63,548 nucleotides of DNA from Mycolicibacterium peregrinum (GCF_001665625.1 NZ_LZSY01000016.1:1-63548); one strand, 5' to 3'; shown: positions 19,410-27,797, numbered from the stretch's first letter. Program-made: numbers and translations. Notes: a model not told the origin generated them from the letters alone.

Positions 19410-19449
19410 CGCTACGCGGAGCGTATCGATCGATACGTATAGCGTAGCG
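19410..19449. promoter_or_regulatory. 40-bp dyad operator between a TetR gene and membrane-protein gene
   Basis: Outer arms CGCTACGC/GCGTAGCG and a central perfect 16-bp palindrome CGTATCGATCGATACG share one dyad axis; only a 4-bp block per arm is unpaired. Location and symmetry suit two TetR dimers controlling both divergent genes. Confidence 0.8.
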
Positions 19450-19505
19450 CATAACCGGGTTGCGATATTCCCGGCAGGCGATTGGCGAGCGAAGGAGGCC
19501 GGGCG

Positions 19506-20054
19506 GTGGCGCAGGGAAGGGTCGAGGACGGCATCGCGGAATCGACGCTGCACCTGCTGCGGAGCGGCGGACCTCGGGCCGTGACGGTCGAGGCGGTGGC
19601 CGCGCACTCAGGAATCGCGAAAACGACGATCTACCGGCGTCATCCGAATCGAAGGGACATGCTCGCGAGCGCGCTGTCGCGCCTCGCGTCTCCGGGTCCG
19701 GTGGATCCAGATGCGACAGGACCCGAGCGACTGCGGTGGCTCATCGCGCAGGCGGTCGGGATGGTCGAGGACGGCATCGGCCTCGGTGGCCTGGCGGCGA
19801 TGCTCACTGAGGATGACCCCGAATTCACCGCCGTTTTCAGGCGGATCCTCGTCGACCAACGTGCGGCGCTGGCTGCCGTGGTCGATGCCGCAAAAGCCGA
19901 TGCTTCGATGCGCGCGGACATCGACACGGTGACGCTGATCGATGCGGTGGTCGGTGCCTACATCGCCGAAAGCGCCCGGACCGGCGGTGTCCAGCAGGGC
20001 TGGGATGAGCGCTTGTTCCGGCTCTTCTGGCCTACTGTGCGAGCGTCCGACTAG
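19506..20054 (+). CDS. TetR-family regulator
   Basis: A 182-residue TetR repressor with an N-terminal helix-turn-helix (VTVEAVAAHSGIAKTTIYRRHPNRRDML, residues ~28-55) and a divergent ligand-binding C-terminus. GTG at 19506 is chosen for GAAGGAGG (19491-19498) at 7 nt; the in-frame TTG at 19482 has none. It is expected to autoregulate through the 40-bp dyad just upstream. Confidence 0.88.
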   Translation: MAQGRVEDGIAESTLHLLRSGGPRAVTVEAVAAHSGIAKTTIYRRHPNRRDMLASALSRLASPGPVDPDATGPERLRWLIAQAVGMVEDGIGLGGLAAMLTEDDPEFTAVFRRILVDQRAALAAVVDAAKADASMRADIDTVTLIDAVVGAYIAESARTGGVQQGWDERLFRLFWPTVRASD

Positions 20055-20074
20055 GCCACCGGCGTTGATTTCGG

Positions 20075-20482
20075 TTATCGCCGCTGCAACTCGATGACCG
20101 GGATGACCCGGTCGGTCTTGGTCTGGTATTCGCCGAATCCCGGCGCCTTCTCGACGATCCGTGGATAGGCGGCATCGCGCTCGGCCCGCGGCATTTCCCG
20201 AGCATGTACGTCGTAGGCGTCGGTGCCGATCTCGATGTGGGCATCGGGATGCGCGCGCAGATTGTGCAACCACGCGGGGTCGACGTCAGCGCCCGCATAG
20301 GAACCGACGATGGCGAGTTTCCCGTCGAGGTCGAACGCCATCACCGGGTTGACCCGTTCCTTGCCGGACTTGGCTCCGGTGGTGTGCAGCAGGAGCAGGG
20401 TCGCACCCTCGAACGGACCGCCGACCTTGCCTCCATTGGCCCGGAACTCGGCGATGATGTTGTCATTCCAGTTGTCTGCCAT
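20075..20482 (-). CDS. Deazaflavin (F420)-dependent nitroreductase family protein
   Basis: A 135-residue Ddn-like protein of the F420H2-dependent reductase superfamily. Landmarks include EFRANGGKVGGPFEGATLLLLHTTGAKSG (substrate/F420 entrance) and VGSYAGADVDPAWLHNL with an HPDAHIEIG strand, all typical. The ATG at 20482 follows GGAAGGAA. These proteins reduce quinones or nitro compounds with F420H2, a cofactor characteristic of mycobacteria. Convergent with the TetR gene. Confidence 0.88.
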   Translation of the reverse strand: MADNWNDNIIAEFRANGGKVGGPFEGATLLLLHTTGAKSGKERVNPVMAFDLDGKLAIVGSYAGADVDPAWLHNLRAHPDAHIEIGTDAYDVHAREMPRAERDAAYPRIVEKAPGFGEYQTKTDRVIPVIELQRR

Positions 20483-20524
20483 GGCTTCCTTCCTACGCCT
20501 GCGCACCGCGATGAGGCCCGCGGA

Positions 20525-20989
20525 TCACGAAACCGCGGTCGTGGTGATGTGGACCGACGAGGTGAGGGTCTGGTGTACCGGGCAGCGCTCGGCGATGCCC
20601 ATCAACCGTTCCCGTTGGGCGTCGTCGAGATCGCCGACCAACTCGATCTCGCGATCGATGTGGTCGATCATGCCCTTGGAGGTCTCACAGTCGGCGCAGT
20701 CCTTGGCATGAATGCGGGAGTGCCGCAACGCAACTCGTACCTGTTGAAGCGGCCAGCCTTTGCGGTTGGCATACATCCGCACCGTCATCGACGTACACGC
20801 ACCCAGGCCGGCCAGCACCAGGTCATAGGGATTCGGGCCGGCGTCTCCGCCCACCGGAAGGGGCTCGTCGGCGATGAATTGGTGGCGGCCGGCGGTGATC
20901 TGCTGGGTGTAGGTGCCGGCCCCCGTCTCGGCCACGGTCACCACACCGACCGGCGATGCTGTGTCGCGCCCGGGTTCCTCAGATGTCAT
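20525..20989 (-). CDS. OsmC-family peroxiredoxin
   Basis: A 154-residue OsmC/Ohr-fold protein. The two redox Cys are in GLGACTSMT (~66) and ERCPVHQTL (~135). The N-terminal strand contains [18 protein letters not shown] and the central helix [13 protein letters not shown]. The ATG at 20989 has GAGGAGAG upstream. It probably reduces organic hydroperoxides. An additional C-x2-C (DCADC) is present mid-protein. Confidence 0.88.
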   Translation of the reverse strand: MTSEEPGRDTASPVGVVTVAETGAGTYTQQITAGRHQFIADEPLPVGGDAGPNPYDLVLAGLGACTSMTVRMYANRKGWPLQQVRVALRHSRIHAKDCADCETSKGMIDHIDREIELVGDLDDAQRERLMGIAERCPVHQTLTSSVHITTTAVS

Positions 20990-21146
20990 CCCGCTCTCCT
21001 CAACAAGTCGATCGATGGCTTTCCAGACCGGATCGTCGCATGAGTTGTCCGTCCGCAACCTGGGTACCGCGCGCTTGCGGGAACTGCTCGCCGAGGAAAC
21101 CAGCTGTTGCAGGAAGTGGGATTTTATGGCTCCCGCAGCGCGCGTT

Positions 21147-21152
21147 TAGCGT
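21147..21152 (+). promoter_or_regulatory. Leaderless -10 element of the amidase gene
   Basis: TAGCGT (TANNNT) ends 7 nt before the ATG at 21160, and no ribosome-binding site is present. Transcription would start on the A of the ATG. Confidence 0.6.
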
Positions 21153-21159
21153 CGGATTC

Positions 21160-22617
21160 ATGGAGTGGAATTTTCAGTCGGCCGGTGAGTTGGCGGTCGC
21201 GTTGCGCGCCGGTGAAGTGTCCTCGGCGGAACTGACCGAGGCGGCGATCGCCGGGATCGAGCGGGATGATCCGGTGATCAACGCGATCTGTGTGCCCGAC
21301 TTCGACCGGGCACGGGAGTCCGCGCGGGACGCCGACCGGGCACGTGCCCGGGGTGAAGACCGGCCGCTGCTGGGTATTCCGGTGACGGTCAAGGAGTCCT
21401 ACAACATGGCCGGGCTGCCCACGACCTGGGGCATGCCGCAGTTCCGGGACTTCCGGCCGGCCGAGGACGCGGTACAGGTGTCGCGGCTCAAGGCCGCCGG
21501 TGCGGTGGTGCTGGGTAAGACCAACGTCCCGTTGGGGCTGCAAGACATCCAGACCTTCAACGACATCTACGGCACCACCAACAATCCGTGGGATCCCGGT
21601 CGTACCTCGGGCGGATCCTCAGGCGGCTCGGCGGCGGCCCTGGCCTCCGGGTTCGGCGCCCTGTCCATCGGCTCCGACCTCGCCGGATCGTTGCGGACCC
21701 CCGCGCATTTCTGCGGCGTCTACGCGCACAAGCCGACCCTCGGCCTGGCCGCGATCCGCGGTATGACCCCGCCGTCGACCCCGGCATTGCCGACCGAGTC
21801 CGACCTCGCCGTCGTCGGTCCGATGGCGCGCACTGCCCGCGATCTCGCGCTCCTGCTCGACGTGATGGCAGGACCGGACCCGCTGACTCTCGGTGTGGCA
21901 CACCGGGTGACGCTGCCGCCCCCGCGTCATGAGGGCCTCGGCGACTTCCGGGTCCTGGTCCTCGACGAGCATCCGTTCCTCGCAACCTCAGCCGCGGTGC
22001 GCGCCGGCATCAGCCGGGTGGCGGATGCCCTTGCTTCCAGCGGTGCCCGCGTCGAACGACACAGTCCACTGCTGCCAGATCTGGCCGACGCCGCGCTGCT
22101 GTACACGCAGTTGCTGTTTTCCAGCACCTCGGCGCGATTCCCTGTCGACGCGTACGAGCAGCTGCAAACCCTCGCCGCCGGCCTGAGCCCAGACGATCAG
22201 AGCCTCGACGCGGCGCGGCTCCGCGGAATGGTGTTGAGCCACCGCGATTGGATCGAGGTGAACATTCTTCGTGAGCTCCACCGTCAGGGCTGGCGACAGT
22301 TGTTCGGTGAGTTCGATGTCGTGGTGTGCCCGATCACGCCGACTCCCGCGTTCCCTCACGACCACAACCCAGATCTGTTGGAACGTCGGATCGATGTCGA
22401 CGGCGTCGAGTACGCGTACTTCGACCAGCTCGTGTGGGCCGGTGCGGCCACGATGCCCGGCCTGCCCGCTACCGCCGTACCGGCGGGGCGGTCCGCCGAG
22501 GGACTGCCGGTGGGGGTCCAGCTCATCGGTCCGATGTTCGAGGACCGCACCCCGCTGCGGCTGGCCGAACTGCTCGAACAGCAGATCGGTGGCTTCCAGG
22601 CACCTCCGGGTGCCTAG
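21160..22617 (+). CDS. Amidase (amidase signature family)
   Basis: A 485-residue amidase. The Ser-cisSer-Lys triad is visible as K78 (TVKES), S153 (GGSSGGS) and S177 (DLAGSLR), with the canonical 75- and 24-residue spacings. The Gly/Ser-rich signature follows RTSGGSSGG. Hydrolyses a C-N amide bond, substrate unknown. The start is supported by a leaderless promoter. Its 3' end overlaps the convergent sigma gene by 4 nt. Confidence 0.93.
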   Translation: MEWNFQSAGELAVALRAGEVSSAELTEAAIAGIERDDPVINAICVPDFDRARESARDADRARARGEDRPLLGIPVTVKESYNMAGLPTTWGMPQFRDFRPAEDAVQVSRLKAAGAVVLGKTNVPLGLQDIQTFNDIYGTTNNPWDPGRTSGGSSGGSAAALASGFGALSIGSDLAGSLRTPAHFCGVYAHKPTLGLAAIRGMTPPSTPALPTESDLAVVGPMARTARDLALLLDVMAGPDPLTLGVAHRVTLPPPRHEGLGDFRVLVLDEHPFLATSAAVRAGISRVADALASSGARVERHSPLLPDLADAALLYTQLLFSSTSARFPVDAYEQLQTLAAGLSPDDQSLDAARLRGMVLSHRDWIEVNILRELHRQGWRQLFGEFDVVVCPITPTPAFPHDHNPDLLERRIDVDGVEYAYFDQLVWAGAATMPGLPATAVPAGRSAEGLPVGVQLIGPMFEDRTPLRLAELLEQQIGGFQAPPGA

Positions 22618-23480
22618 TCCGCCAACGTCACGTCGACCGACGCCAGGCGTGCCGGATCGCCGATGATGTCGATGACATGGATCCGGCCGTCCCGAATGTC
22701 AAGGCGCAGTAGGGACTTGAGCTGGCCGCCGGGCGCGACGACGATGCCCGCGGCGCCATCGAGAACGGCGACCTCGCCGCCGCGCGCTGTCGCGGCGAAC
22801 AGCTTGGACTCCTCGACGAACTCCCGGGCGCCCCGAAGCTCGACGGGAATGTGCCCGCCGACGAGCACTCGGTCCACGCGGCGCACCACGTCGGGGTCGA
22901 GGATCTCCAACAGAGCGTCGAGGTCGCCCTCCTGCGAGGCTGCCAGGAAAGCTCGCGCGACGGACAGGTGTTCGGCGGTGGGGCGAGCCGCGCCGGTTGC
23001 ACCCCGCACCCGCTCCCGGGCCCGGCTGGCCAGCTTCTTGGTGGCCGCCGGCGTGCGGTCGAGCAGCGCGGCGATGTCGTCGAAGGGCACGGCGAAGGCG
23101 TCGTGCAGAACGAACGCCACGCGCTGGGCGGGGGAGAGCCGGTCGAGCACCACCAGCAGGGCGCGGCCCACCGACTCGGCCATGGCCACCTGTTCCTCGG
23201 CGGCCGGAGCCACGGCAGCAGGAACGTGCTCGTCGGCGCCGAGCACTTCCGCGCGGCGTTTCCGCTCCCGGAGTCGGTCGAGGCATTCGTGGGCGGTCAC
23301 CGTGGTGAACCAGCCAGTCGGATTGGTCACCTCGGCGATGCCGCGCCGGCTCACTTTCAGCCACGCGGCCTGGACCGCGTCGTCGGCGTCATGCACCGAG
23401 CCGAGCAGTCGGTGGGCAACCTCGCGTAAGTGGTGCCGATCCTCCTCGAACCGGGCGGCCAGGGTCTCCAGATCGGTCAC
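22614..23480 (-). CDS. ECF41-type sigma factor (SigJ-like) with SnoaL-like C-terminal domain
   Basis: A 288-residue extracytoplasmic-function sigma factor. Sigma-2 (HRLLGSVHDADDAVQAAWLK) and sigma-4 (LSPAQRVAFVLHDAFAVPFDDIAALL) are followed by a ~120-residue SnoaL/NTF2-like extension (~170-288). That extension is the hallmark of ECF41, where it acts as a built-in regulator in place of a separate anti-sigma factor. GDPARL near the end resembles the conserved NPDKL motif. The GTG start has GGAAGG upstream. It is divergent from a DoxX gene, a common ECF41 neighbour. Confidence 0.88.
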   Translation of the reverse strand: MTDLETLAARFEEDRHHLREVAHRLLGSVHDADDAVQAAWLKVSRRGIAEVTNPTGWFTTVTAHECLDRLRERKRRAEVLGADEHVPAAVAPAAEEQVAMAESVGRALLVVLDRLSPAQRVAFVLHDAFAVPFDDIAALLDRTPAATKKLASRARERVRGATGAARPTAEHLSVARAFLAASQEGDLDALLEILDPDVVRRVDRVLVGGHIPVELRGAREFVEESKLFAATARGGEVAVLDGAAGIVVAPGGQLKSLLRLDIRDGRIHVIDIIGDPARLASVDVTLAD

Positions 23481-23500
23481 AGCGTCACCTTCCGGGCGTC
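23475..23500 (+). promoter_or_regulatory. Possible ECF41-type promoter of the DoxX gene
   Basis: GGTCACA (23475-23481), 15 nt, then CGTC (23497-23500) resembles the published ECF41 target promoter TGTCACA-N16-CGTC with one base changed and a spacer one shorter. It overlaps the sigma gene start codon and faces the DoxX gene. Confidence 0.4.
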
Positions 23501-23557
23501 GGAAACGTCATCAAGGTGAACCACCACCGCAGCATCCGAACATGGGAGACGACCATC

Positions 23558-23920
23558 ATGACCCTACAACTCGGCATGATCGCGGCCGTGATCGTCGCGA
23601 TCGCCATCGTGGCCAATGGGGCGATGGCTGTCGCGGACCTCGCCGCGGTCCGCTTCGTCCTCGCGAACTCCGCCGAGGTCGGTGTCCCGCGGAGTTGGGT
23701 ACCGACCCTCGGACTGCTCAAGGGCGCGGGCGCGGTCGGACTGCTCGTGGGCCTGTTGGCCTTCCCGCCGCTGGGTATCGCCGCCGCGATCGGGCTGATC
23801 GCGTTCTTCGTCGGCGCCGTCATCACCCACATCCGCGCGGGCGTGTTCTACAACATCGCCTTTCCCGCCGCGTTCCTCGTGCTCGCGGTCCTCGCGCTTG
23901 GGGCCTTCCTGGCGGGCTGA
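23558..23920 (+). CDS. DoxX-like membrane protein
   Basis: A 120-residue four-helix membrane protein: LGMIAAVIVAIAIVANGAMAV, then LKGAGAVGLLVGLLAFPPLGIAAAIGLIAFFVGAVITHIRAG, then a last helix. The G-A-x-G-L...G pattern and H-x-R in the loop fit DoxX-like family proteins. The ATG at 23558 has GGGAGA upstream. Divergent from the ECF41-type sigma gene and therefore its probable target. Confidence 0.8.
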   Translation: MTLQLGMIAAVIVAIAIVANGAMAVADLAAVRFVLANSAEVGVPRSWVPTLGLLKGAGAVGLLVGLLAFPPLGIAAAIGLIAFFVGAVITHIRAGVFYNIAFPAAFLVLAVLALGAFLAG

Positions 23921-23940
23921 CCCTGGCTGTGGATGCCAGG

Positions 23941-23984
23941 AACTGCAAAGGCCCCATCCCTCGCGGAATGGAGCCTCTGCAGTT
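23941..23984. terminator. Bidirectional terminator between the DoxX gene and whiB3
   Basis: AACTGCAAAGGCCCCATCCC and GGAATGGAGCCTCTGCAGTT form a 20-bp stem (17 matches) around a TCGC loop between two convergent genes. Confidence 0.8.
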
Positions 23985-24009
23985 CGGCGTGTGAAGTTTG
24001 CTGTGGGAT

Positions 24010-24300
24010 TCAGGCGCTGCGGCGGATCCCCCGCTTGAGCAAGAGCTCGCGCTCGGACTCGCTCAAGCCGCCCCAGATGCCATAGGGCTCGCCGACGGCG
24101 AGCGCGTGGGTGCGGCACTGGGTGATCACCGGGCAGCTGCGGCACATCTCCTTGGCGCGAACCTCGCGTTGCGCCCGGGCCCGCCCGCGCTCGCCATCGG
24201 GATGGAAGAACACTGACGAATCGACTCCACGGCAAAGTCCCTGCATTTGCCAATCCCAGATATCCGCATTGGGTCCGGGAAGTTGCTGCGGCTGCGGCAT
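24010..24300 (-). CDS. whiB3: WhiB3 iron-sulfur redox regulator
   Basis: A 96-residue Wbl protein. The [4Fe-4S] ligands are C23, C53, C56 and C62, the same numbering as M. tuberculosis WhiB3. The GIWGG turn and C-terminal RELLLKRGIRR basic tail follow. The MPQP...LPGPNADIW N-terminus matches WhiB3. The start at 24300 is supported by GAGAGGGG at 24310-24317 and by the conserved N-terminus. Known role: a redox and acid sensor controlling lipid metabolism. A 437-bp regulatory region precedes it. Confidence 0.96.
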   Translation of the reverse strand: MPQPQQLPGPNADIWDWQMQGLCRGVDSSVFFHPDGERGRARAQREVRAKEMCRSCPVITQCRTHALAVGEPYGIWGGLSESERELLLKRGIRRSA

Positions 24301-24737
24301 TTGGAAAACCCCTCTCTGCTCGCCCATTTCGCCAAAAGTGGGCGGGTTTGAGTCGGTGGAACCGAACTGAGCACATGTCGCCGATGACCGCTCGTGCACA
24401 CAAACTAGGGGGGCCCGATAAAGCGAGTCAATACCTTGCCGATGTGCTAAAGGACATAACCGCAGGTCGAGAATTTACATCACGTTCATCATTGTGACGC
24501 GGTGACCGAGACATCGGTGTTAAGGATCTGCTAGAGGTCATCGGATTTTCCCTGCTCGGACCAGAGGTGTCGTCATGCGCTATTCCGGCCGGGCGATAGT
24601 TAGTTGACCTGCCATTAACATTCGAGCCATCAATTGTTAACTAATTGTCGCCGGCAACGTGAATTCCGGCGTATCCGTCGGTACCGGGTTGCCCACGAAC
24701 CCGGCGGTACCGACGGTATTGATAGCGTCGCTGACCG
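24301..24737. other. 437-bp divergent regulatory region, whiB3 / helical-repeat gene
   Basis: No gene is visible. The whiB3-proximal part carries GTGAC-like repeats (TTGTGACGCGGTGACC, ~24492-24507). The middle (24595-24650) is unusually AT-rich for this genome and contains the dyad CAATTGTTAACTAATTG with a GTTAAC core. The right end holds the 24675-24716 hairpin. It is a plausible multi-input control region for whiB3. Confidence 0.5.
24675..24716. repeat. Long hairpin or dyad before the Rv3415c-like gene
   Basis: CCGTCGGTACC-GGGTT (24675-24690) pairs with AACCC-(GGC bulge)-GGTACCGACGG (24698-24716). That gives 16 paired bases, a 7-nt loop and one 3-nt bulge. It ends 21 nt before the ATG at 24738, so it could be a 5'-UTR structure or an operator. 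Confidence 0.65.
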
Positions 24738-25535
24738 ATGACTGCAATCGCAGGGGCCGCCGCGGCCCTGGCTGACGCTGCCTTCGGGGCCGACCCCGGC
24801 CGCTGGCCGCTGCCCGGCGCGACCACCCCGCACGAGCGCTGGCTGCGGGCGGTCGCCGCCGGCGGGCAGGGGCGCTACGCCTGTGCGCTCACCGAGCTTG
24901 CCGAGATCCTGCGGTGCCAGGACTCGGGTCCGTTGGTCTCGCTGGCCCACAGCACCCGCGCCTCGTTTCTTCGCCAGCTGGGTGGGCACGCGCGCGCTCG
25001 CGGCGCCGACGGCCAGGCGTGGGCGCACCGCGGCGACGATGACGAGGCCGCCGGCGACGCGCTCATCGGGCTCGCCGCCGACGCCCTGGGGATGGGCCGG
25101 TTCGGGGTGTCGGCCCGCCTGCTCGACCGGGCTCGCGCCATAGACACCCCCGGCGACTCGCGGCAGCGGATCCGGCTGTCGTGGGTGAGCGCCGAACTGG
25201 CCATGGTCCAGGGCCACGGCGCCGAGGCCGTCGAACATGCCCGATGCGGAGTCGCGGCCGCGGCCGGTCACCGCTCGACGCGCCACACCGTCAAATCCGA
25301 CGTCGTGCTGGCCGCGGCGTTGTGCAGTGCCGGCGAGCTCGACGCCGCGCGGGAGGTCGCCGACGCGGCACTGCCGGCCACCGAGAAATTCGGACTGATC
25401 CCGCTGCGCTGGGCGTTGGCCTGCGTGCTGACCGACATCGGCAGCGAGTCACACGACGCTGCCCAAATCAACCGGATCCGGGACCTCGGCGCCGATACAG
25501 TGCGTCGCAGAGGCGGGGTGTGGGCCGGCGCCTAG
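24738..25535 (+). CDS. Helical-repeat (TPR-like) protein, Rv3415c homologue
   Basis: A 265-residue all-helical, Ala-rich protein with repeating helix pairs (LVSLAHSTRASFLRQLG; ALIGLAADALGMGRFGVSARLL; VVLAAALCSAGELDAAREVAD). These resemble tetratricopeptide or solenoid repeats. The position between whiB3 and sigD matches M. tuberculosis Rv3415c. It probably mediates protein contacts. No Shine-Dalgarno is evident. It reads toward sigD, with ~100 nt between. Confidence 0.75.
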   Translation: MTAIAGAAAALADAAFGADPGRWPLPGATTPHERWLRAVAAGGQGRYACALTELAEILRCQDSGPLVSLAHSTRASFLRQLGGHARARGADGQAWAHRGDDDEAAGDALIGLAADALGMGRFGVSARLLDRARAIDTPGDSRQRIRLSWVSAELAMVQGHGAEAVEHARCGVAAAAGHRSTRHTVKSDVVLAAALCSAGELDAAREVADAALPATEKFGLIPLRWALACVLTDIGSESHDAAQINRIRDLGADTVRRRGGVWAGA

Positions 25536-25636
25536 ATCCGGCACCGGCAGGGCCCTGCCTCATCGATCGTTATTGTTTAGCTGAGCCAATCCGCCCCGAG
25601 TGTCGGTGCAACGTAACGCTGGAGAGATCGCCCACG

Positions 25637-26215
25637 ATGACAAGTTCGGGAGACCGTCTCGACATTGTCGTTGCTGACGCAGTGGCAGGTGATCGGAACG
25701 CGCTCTCGGAAGTGCTGGAGATCATTCGGCCGATCGTCGTTCGGTATGTCCGGGCGAGGGTGGGGGCGACCGAGCGCAGTGGTCTATCAGCTGATGACGT
25801 TGCGCAGGAGGTTTGCTTGGCCGCCATTACGGCGCTGCCGCGCTACAAGGATCAGGGACGCCCGTTCCTGGCCTTTGTCTACGGCATCGCTGCGCACAAG
25901 GTTGCTGACGCGCATCGCGCGGCAGCCAGGAACCGTGCCGAGCCCACCGAGGTGGTGCCCGAGCGGTTCTCCCTTGACGCGGGGCCCGAGCAGACCGCTC
26001 TCGACACCGAGTCTTCTGAACGGATGGCCAGGCTGCTGTCCGTGCTGCCCGAGAAGCAGCGCGAGATCCTGATCCTGCGCATCGTGGTCGGCATGAGCGC
26101 CGAGGAGACCGCGGAGGCCGTCGGAAGCACCGCCGGCGCCGTGCGCGTCGCGCAGCACCGTGCGCTCGCCCGGCTGAAGAACGAGATCATGGCGACGGGG
26201 CGCGACCATGCCTGA
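25637..26215 (+). CDS. sigD: ECF RNA polymerase sigma factor SigD
   Basis: A 192-residue sigma factor. Region 2 is ADDVAQEVCLAAITALPRYKDQGRPFLAFVYGIAAHKVADAHR-like (~45-90). Region 4 (LPEKQREILILRIVVGMSAEETAEAVGSTAGAVRVAQHRAL) ends near 185. The ATG at 25637 is preceded by GGAGAG (25621-25626). SigD in mycobacteria controls stationary-phase and starvation genes and is held by RsdA, whose gene overlaps its 3' end by 8 nt. Confidence 0.94.
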   Translation: MTSSGDRLDIVVADAVAGDRNALSEVLEIIRPIVVRYVRARVGATERSGLSADDVAQEVCLAAITALPRYKDQGRPFLAFVYGIAAHKVADAHRAAARNRAEPTEVVPERFSLDAGPEQTALDTESSERMARLLSVLPEKQREILILRIVVGMSAEETAEAVGSTAGAVRVAQHRALARLKNEIMATGRDHA

Positions 26216-27395
26216 CTTCGGCCGCTGGACCTCAAACGGTGGTGATCCGTCCCTCAACGAGATCAACCGGTCCGAGAAATTCATCGAGGCGCTGTCCCTC
26301 GAGCGGCAGGTCTATGCGACCGACCGGGAGGAGGCCGAACTGGCCGTCCTGCTGGCCGGTTGGCGCGACGACGCACGACAAACCCCGATGGCGGGCATCG
26401 CGACACCGCGTGAGGCCGTCAAGGCGCTCGACAAGGCGACCGGGCAGGGTCGGGTGCGCATCCCGATGGCGCTGGTGGGCTCCATGGCGGCCGCGGTGCT
26501 GTGCCTCGGCGGGTTCGGTGCGGCCGTGTACGGCTCCGGCCCGGGCGATGCCCTCTACGGTGTGCGCGGACTGGTCTTCGGGTCCGCGCCGGTAACCCGC
26601 GACGTGGGCGTCGAACTGGCGTCGAGCGAGCTCAAGCAGGTTCAGCAGATGATCGACGATGGGCAGTGGGAGCAGGCCCAGCAGAAGCTGCAGACCATCA
26701 CGACCACGGTCGCCACTGTCGGCGACGAGCAGCGCAAGCAGGAACTCGTCGACCAATGGCAGCAGCTGTCGGTCAAGGTGGAGAACCGCGACCCGAACGC
26801 GACCGTGCCGCCCAATGCGCCGCCGGTGGTGTTACCCGAGGTGACGGTGACGACGACGCCGCAGTCCCCGTCCACGCCGGGGGAGACGACGCCGACGTCG
26901 CCTTCGGTACCGACGACCGGGCCTTCGACCTCGCCGACAGAGCCCAGCCCGGGTTCGGAGACGTCCACGTCACCCACGTCGCCGTCGGAGAACCCGACGT
27001 CGCAACCGTCGACCAGCCAGCCGTCGACGCCGCCGTCGTCGACCACGGCCCCGACGCCGTCGAGCAGTGCCGAGCCGACGACGAGTGCGCCGGCCACTGC
27101 GACAGAGTCCTCGCCTGTCTCAACGCCGGCGGCGCCTCGCACGTCCTCGGCGCCGACCACCACGGCCGCGCCGGCGGCCGAAGCACCCCCGGTGACCACT
27201 ACGACTGTCGCGCCGACCATCGAGCCGACATCTGTGCCGTCCGCGCCGTCGGTGCGTACTACGCAGGCCGCGCCTGTGGAGCCCAGCAGTGGCGGAGGTC
27301 ACGAAAGCCCGTCGGGCGGACATAACGGAGAGGGCCCGGCATCGCCGGGGATCGAAGTGCCCCTGTTGCCGGGGCTAGGCGGCGGTCAGCGGTAG
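26208..27395 (+). CDS. rsdA: Anti-sigma-D factor RsdA
   Basis: A 395-residue single-pass protein. The N-terminal sigma-binding region (~10-55, NEINRSEKFIEALS..EEAELAVLLAGWRDD) is cytoplasmic. There is one TM helix (~85-108), then a short helical domain (~125-190, KQVQQMIDDGQWEQAQQKL) and a very long Pro/Ser/Thr-rich tail (~200-395). It starts inside the sigD stop region. In M. tuberculosis, RsdA is degraded by ClpP to release SigD. Confidence 0.93.
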   Translation: MPDFGRWTSNGGDPSLNEINRSEKFIEALSLERQVYATDREEAELAVLLAGWRDDARQTPMAGIATPREAVKALDKATGQGRVRIPMALVGSMAAAVLCLGGFGAAVYGSGPGDALYGVRGLVFGSAPVTRDVGVELASSELKQVQQMIDDGQWEQAQQKLQTITTTVATVGDEQRKQELVDQWQQLSVKVENRDPNATVPPNAPPVVLPEVTVTTTPQSPSTPGETTPTSPSVPTTGPSTSPTEPSPGSETSTSPTSPSENPTSQPSTSQPSTPPSSTTAPTPSSSAEPTTSAPATATESSPVSTPAAPRTSSAPTTTAAPAAEAPPVTTTTVAPTIEPTSVPSAPSVRTTQAAPVEPSSGGGHESPSGGHNGEGPASPGIEVPLLPGLGGGQR

Positions 27396-27790
27396 CCGTC
27401 GGTGTCCGACGTGGCCTCGTTGAGGGACGCATCGGCATAGCCGCGGCAGTAGTCCCACGTCACGTAGGCATCGGGCTCGGGGTCGTAGGCCGGCTCGTGC
27501 GGGCGCACCGTGCCGTCGACGAGCAGCTGCAGCAGGTTGGCCCGCAGCATGTCCCAGTCGTGGTAGTGGTCCTGCTGGCATTCGTCACAGCAGACGACGA
27601 GACCGCGAATTCCCTTGTGCGCCAACAGCGCCTCGTACACCGCGAGATCAGCTAGATCAGCCTCGACAGCCGTCCGTTCCTGGGGGTCCAGCGGCTGGCC
27701 CGGCTCGATCGCGTCCAGCGCAGCAGAAGGATCGCAAGGATCATCGGCAAACGGATCGGGCGGCAAACCAGGGGGGAGGTGGTCACGCAC
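27386..27790 (-). CDS. DUF5319 protein, Rv3412 homologue
   Basis: A 134-residue acidic soluble protein. The conserved core is KGIRGLVVCCDECQQDHYHDWDML (C-C-x2-C with His), followed by DAYVTWDYCRGYADASLNEA; the Cys/His cluster suggests metal binding. GTG at 27790 is chosen because the conserved family start is RDHLPPGLPPDPF and a TAGTGT -10 lies 7 nt upstream (leaderless). The 3' end overlaps rsdA by 10 nt. Function unknown. Confidence 0.85.
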   Translation of the reverse strand: MRDHLPPGLPPDPFADDPCDPSAALDAIEPGQPLDPQERTAVEADLADLAVYEALLAHKGIRGLVVCCDECQQDHYHDWDMLRANLLQLLVDGTVRPHEPAYDPEPDAYVTWDYCRGYADASLNEATSDTDGYR

Positions 27791-27797
27791 GAGTCCC

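Noticed and set aside
9571..24009. Genomic island acquired by transfer
   Set aside because: Base composition and codon use match the neighbours and no integrase, att repeat or tRNA was seen at either end.
24492..24507. CRP-type site upstream of whiB3
   Set aside because: The two GTGAC elements are direct, not inverted, repeats, so they do not form a TGTGA-N6-TCACA site.
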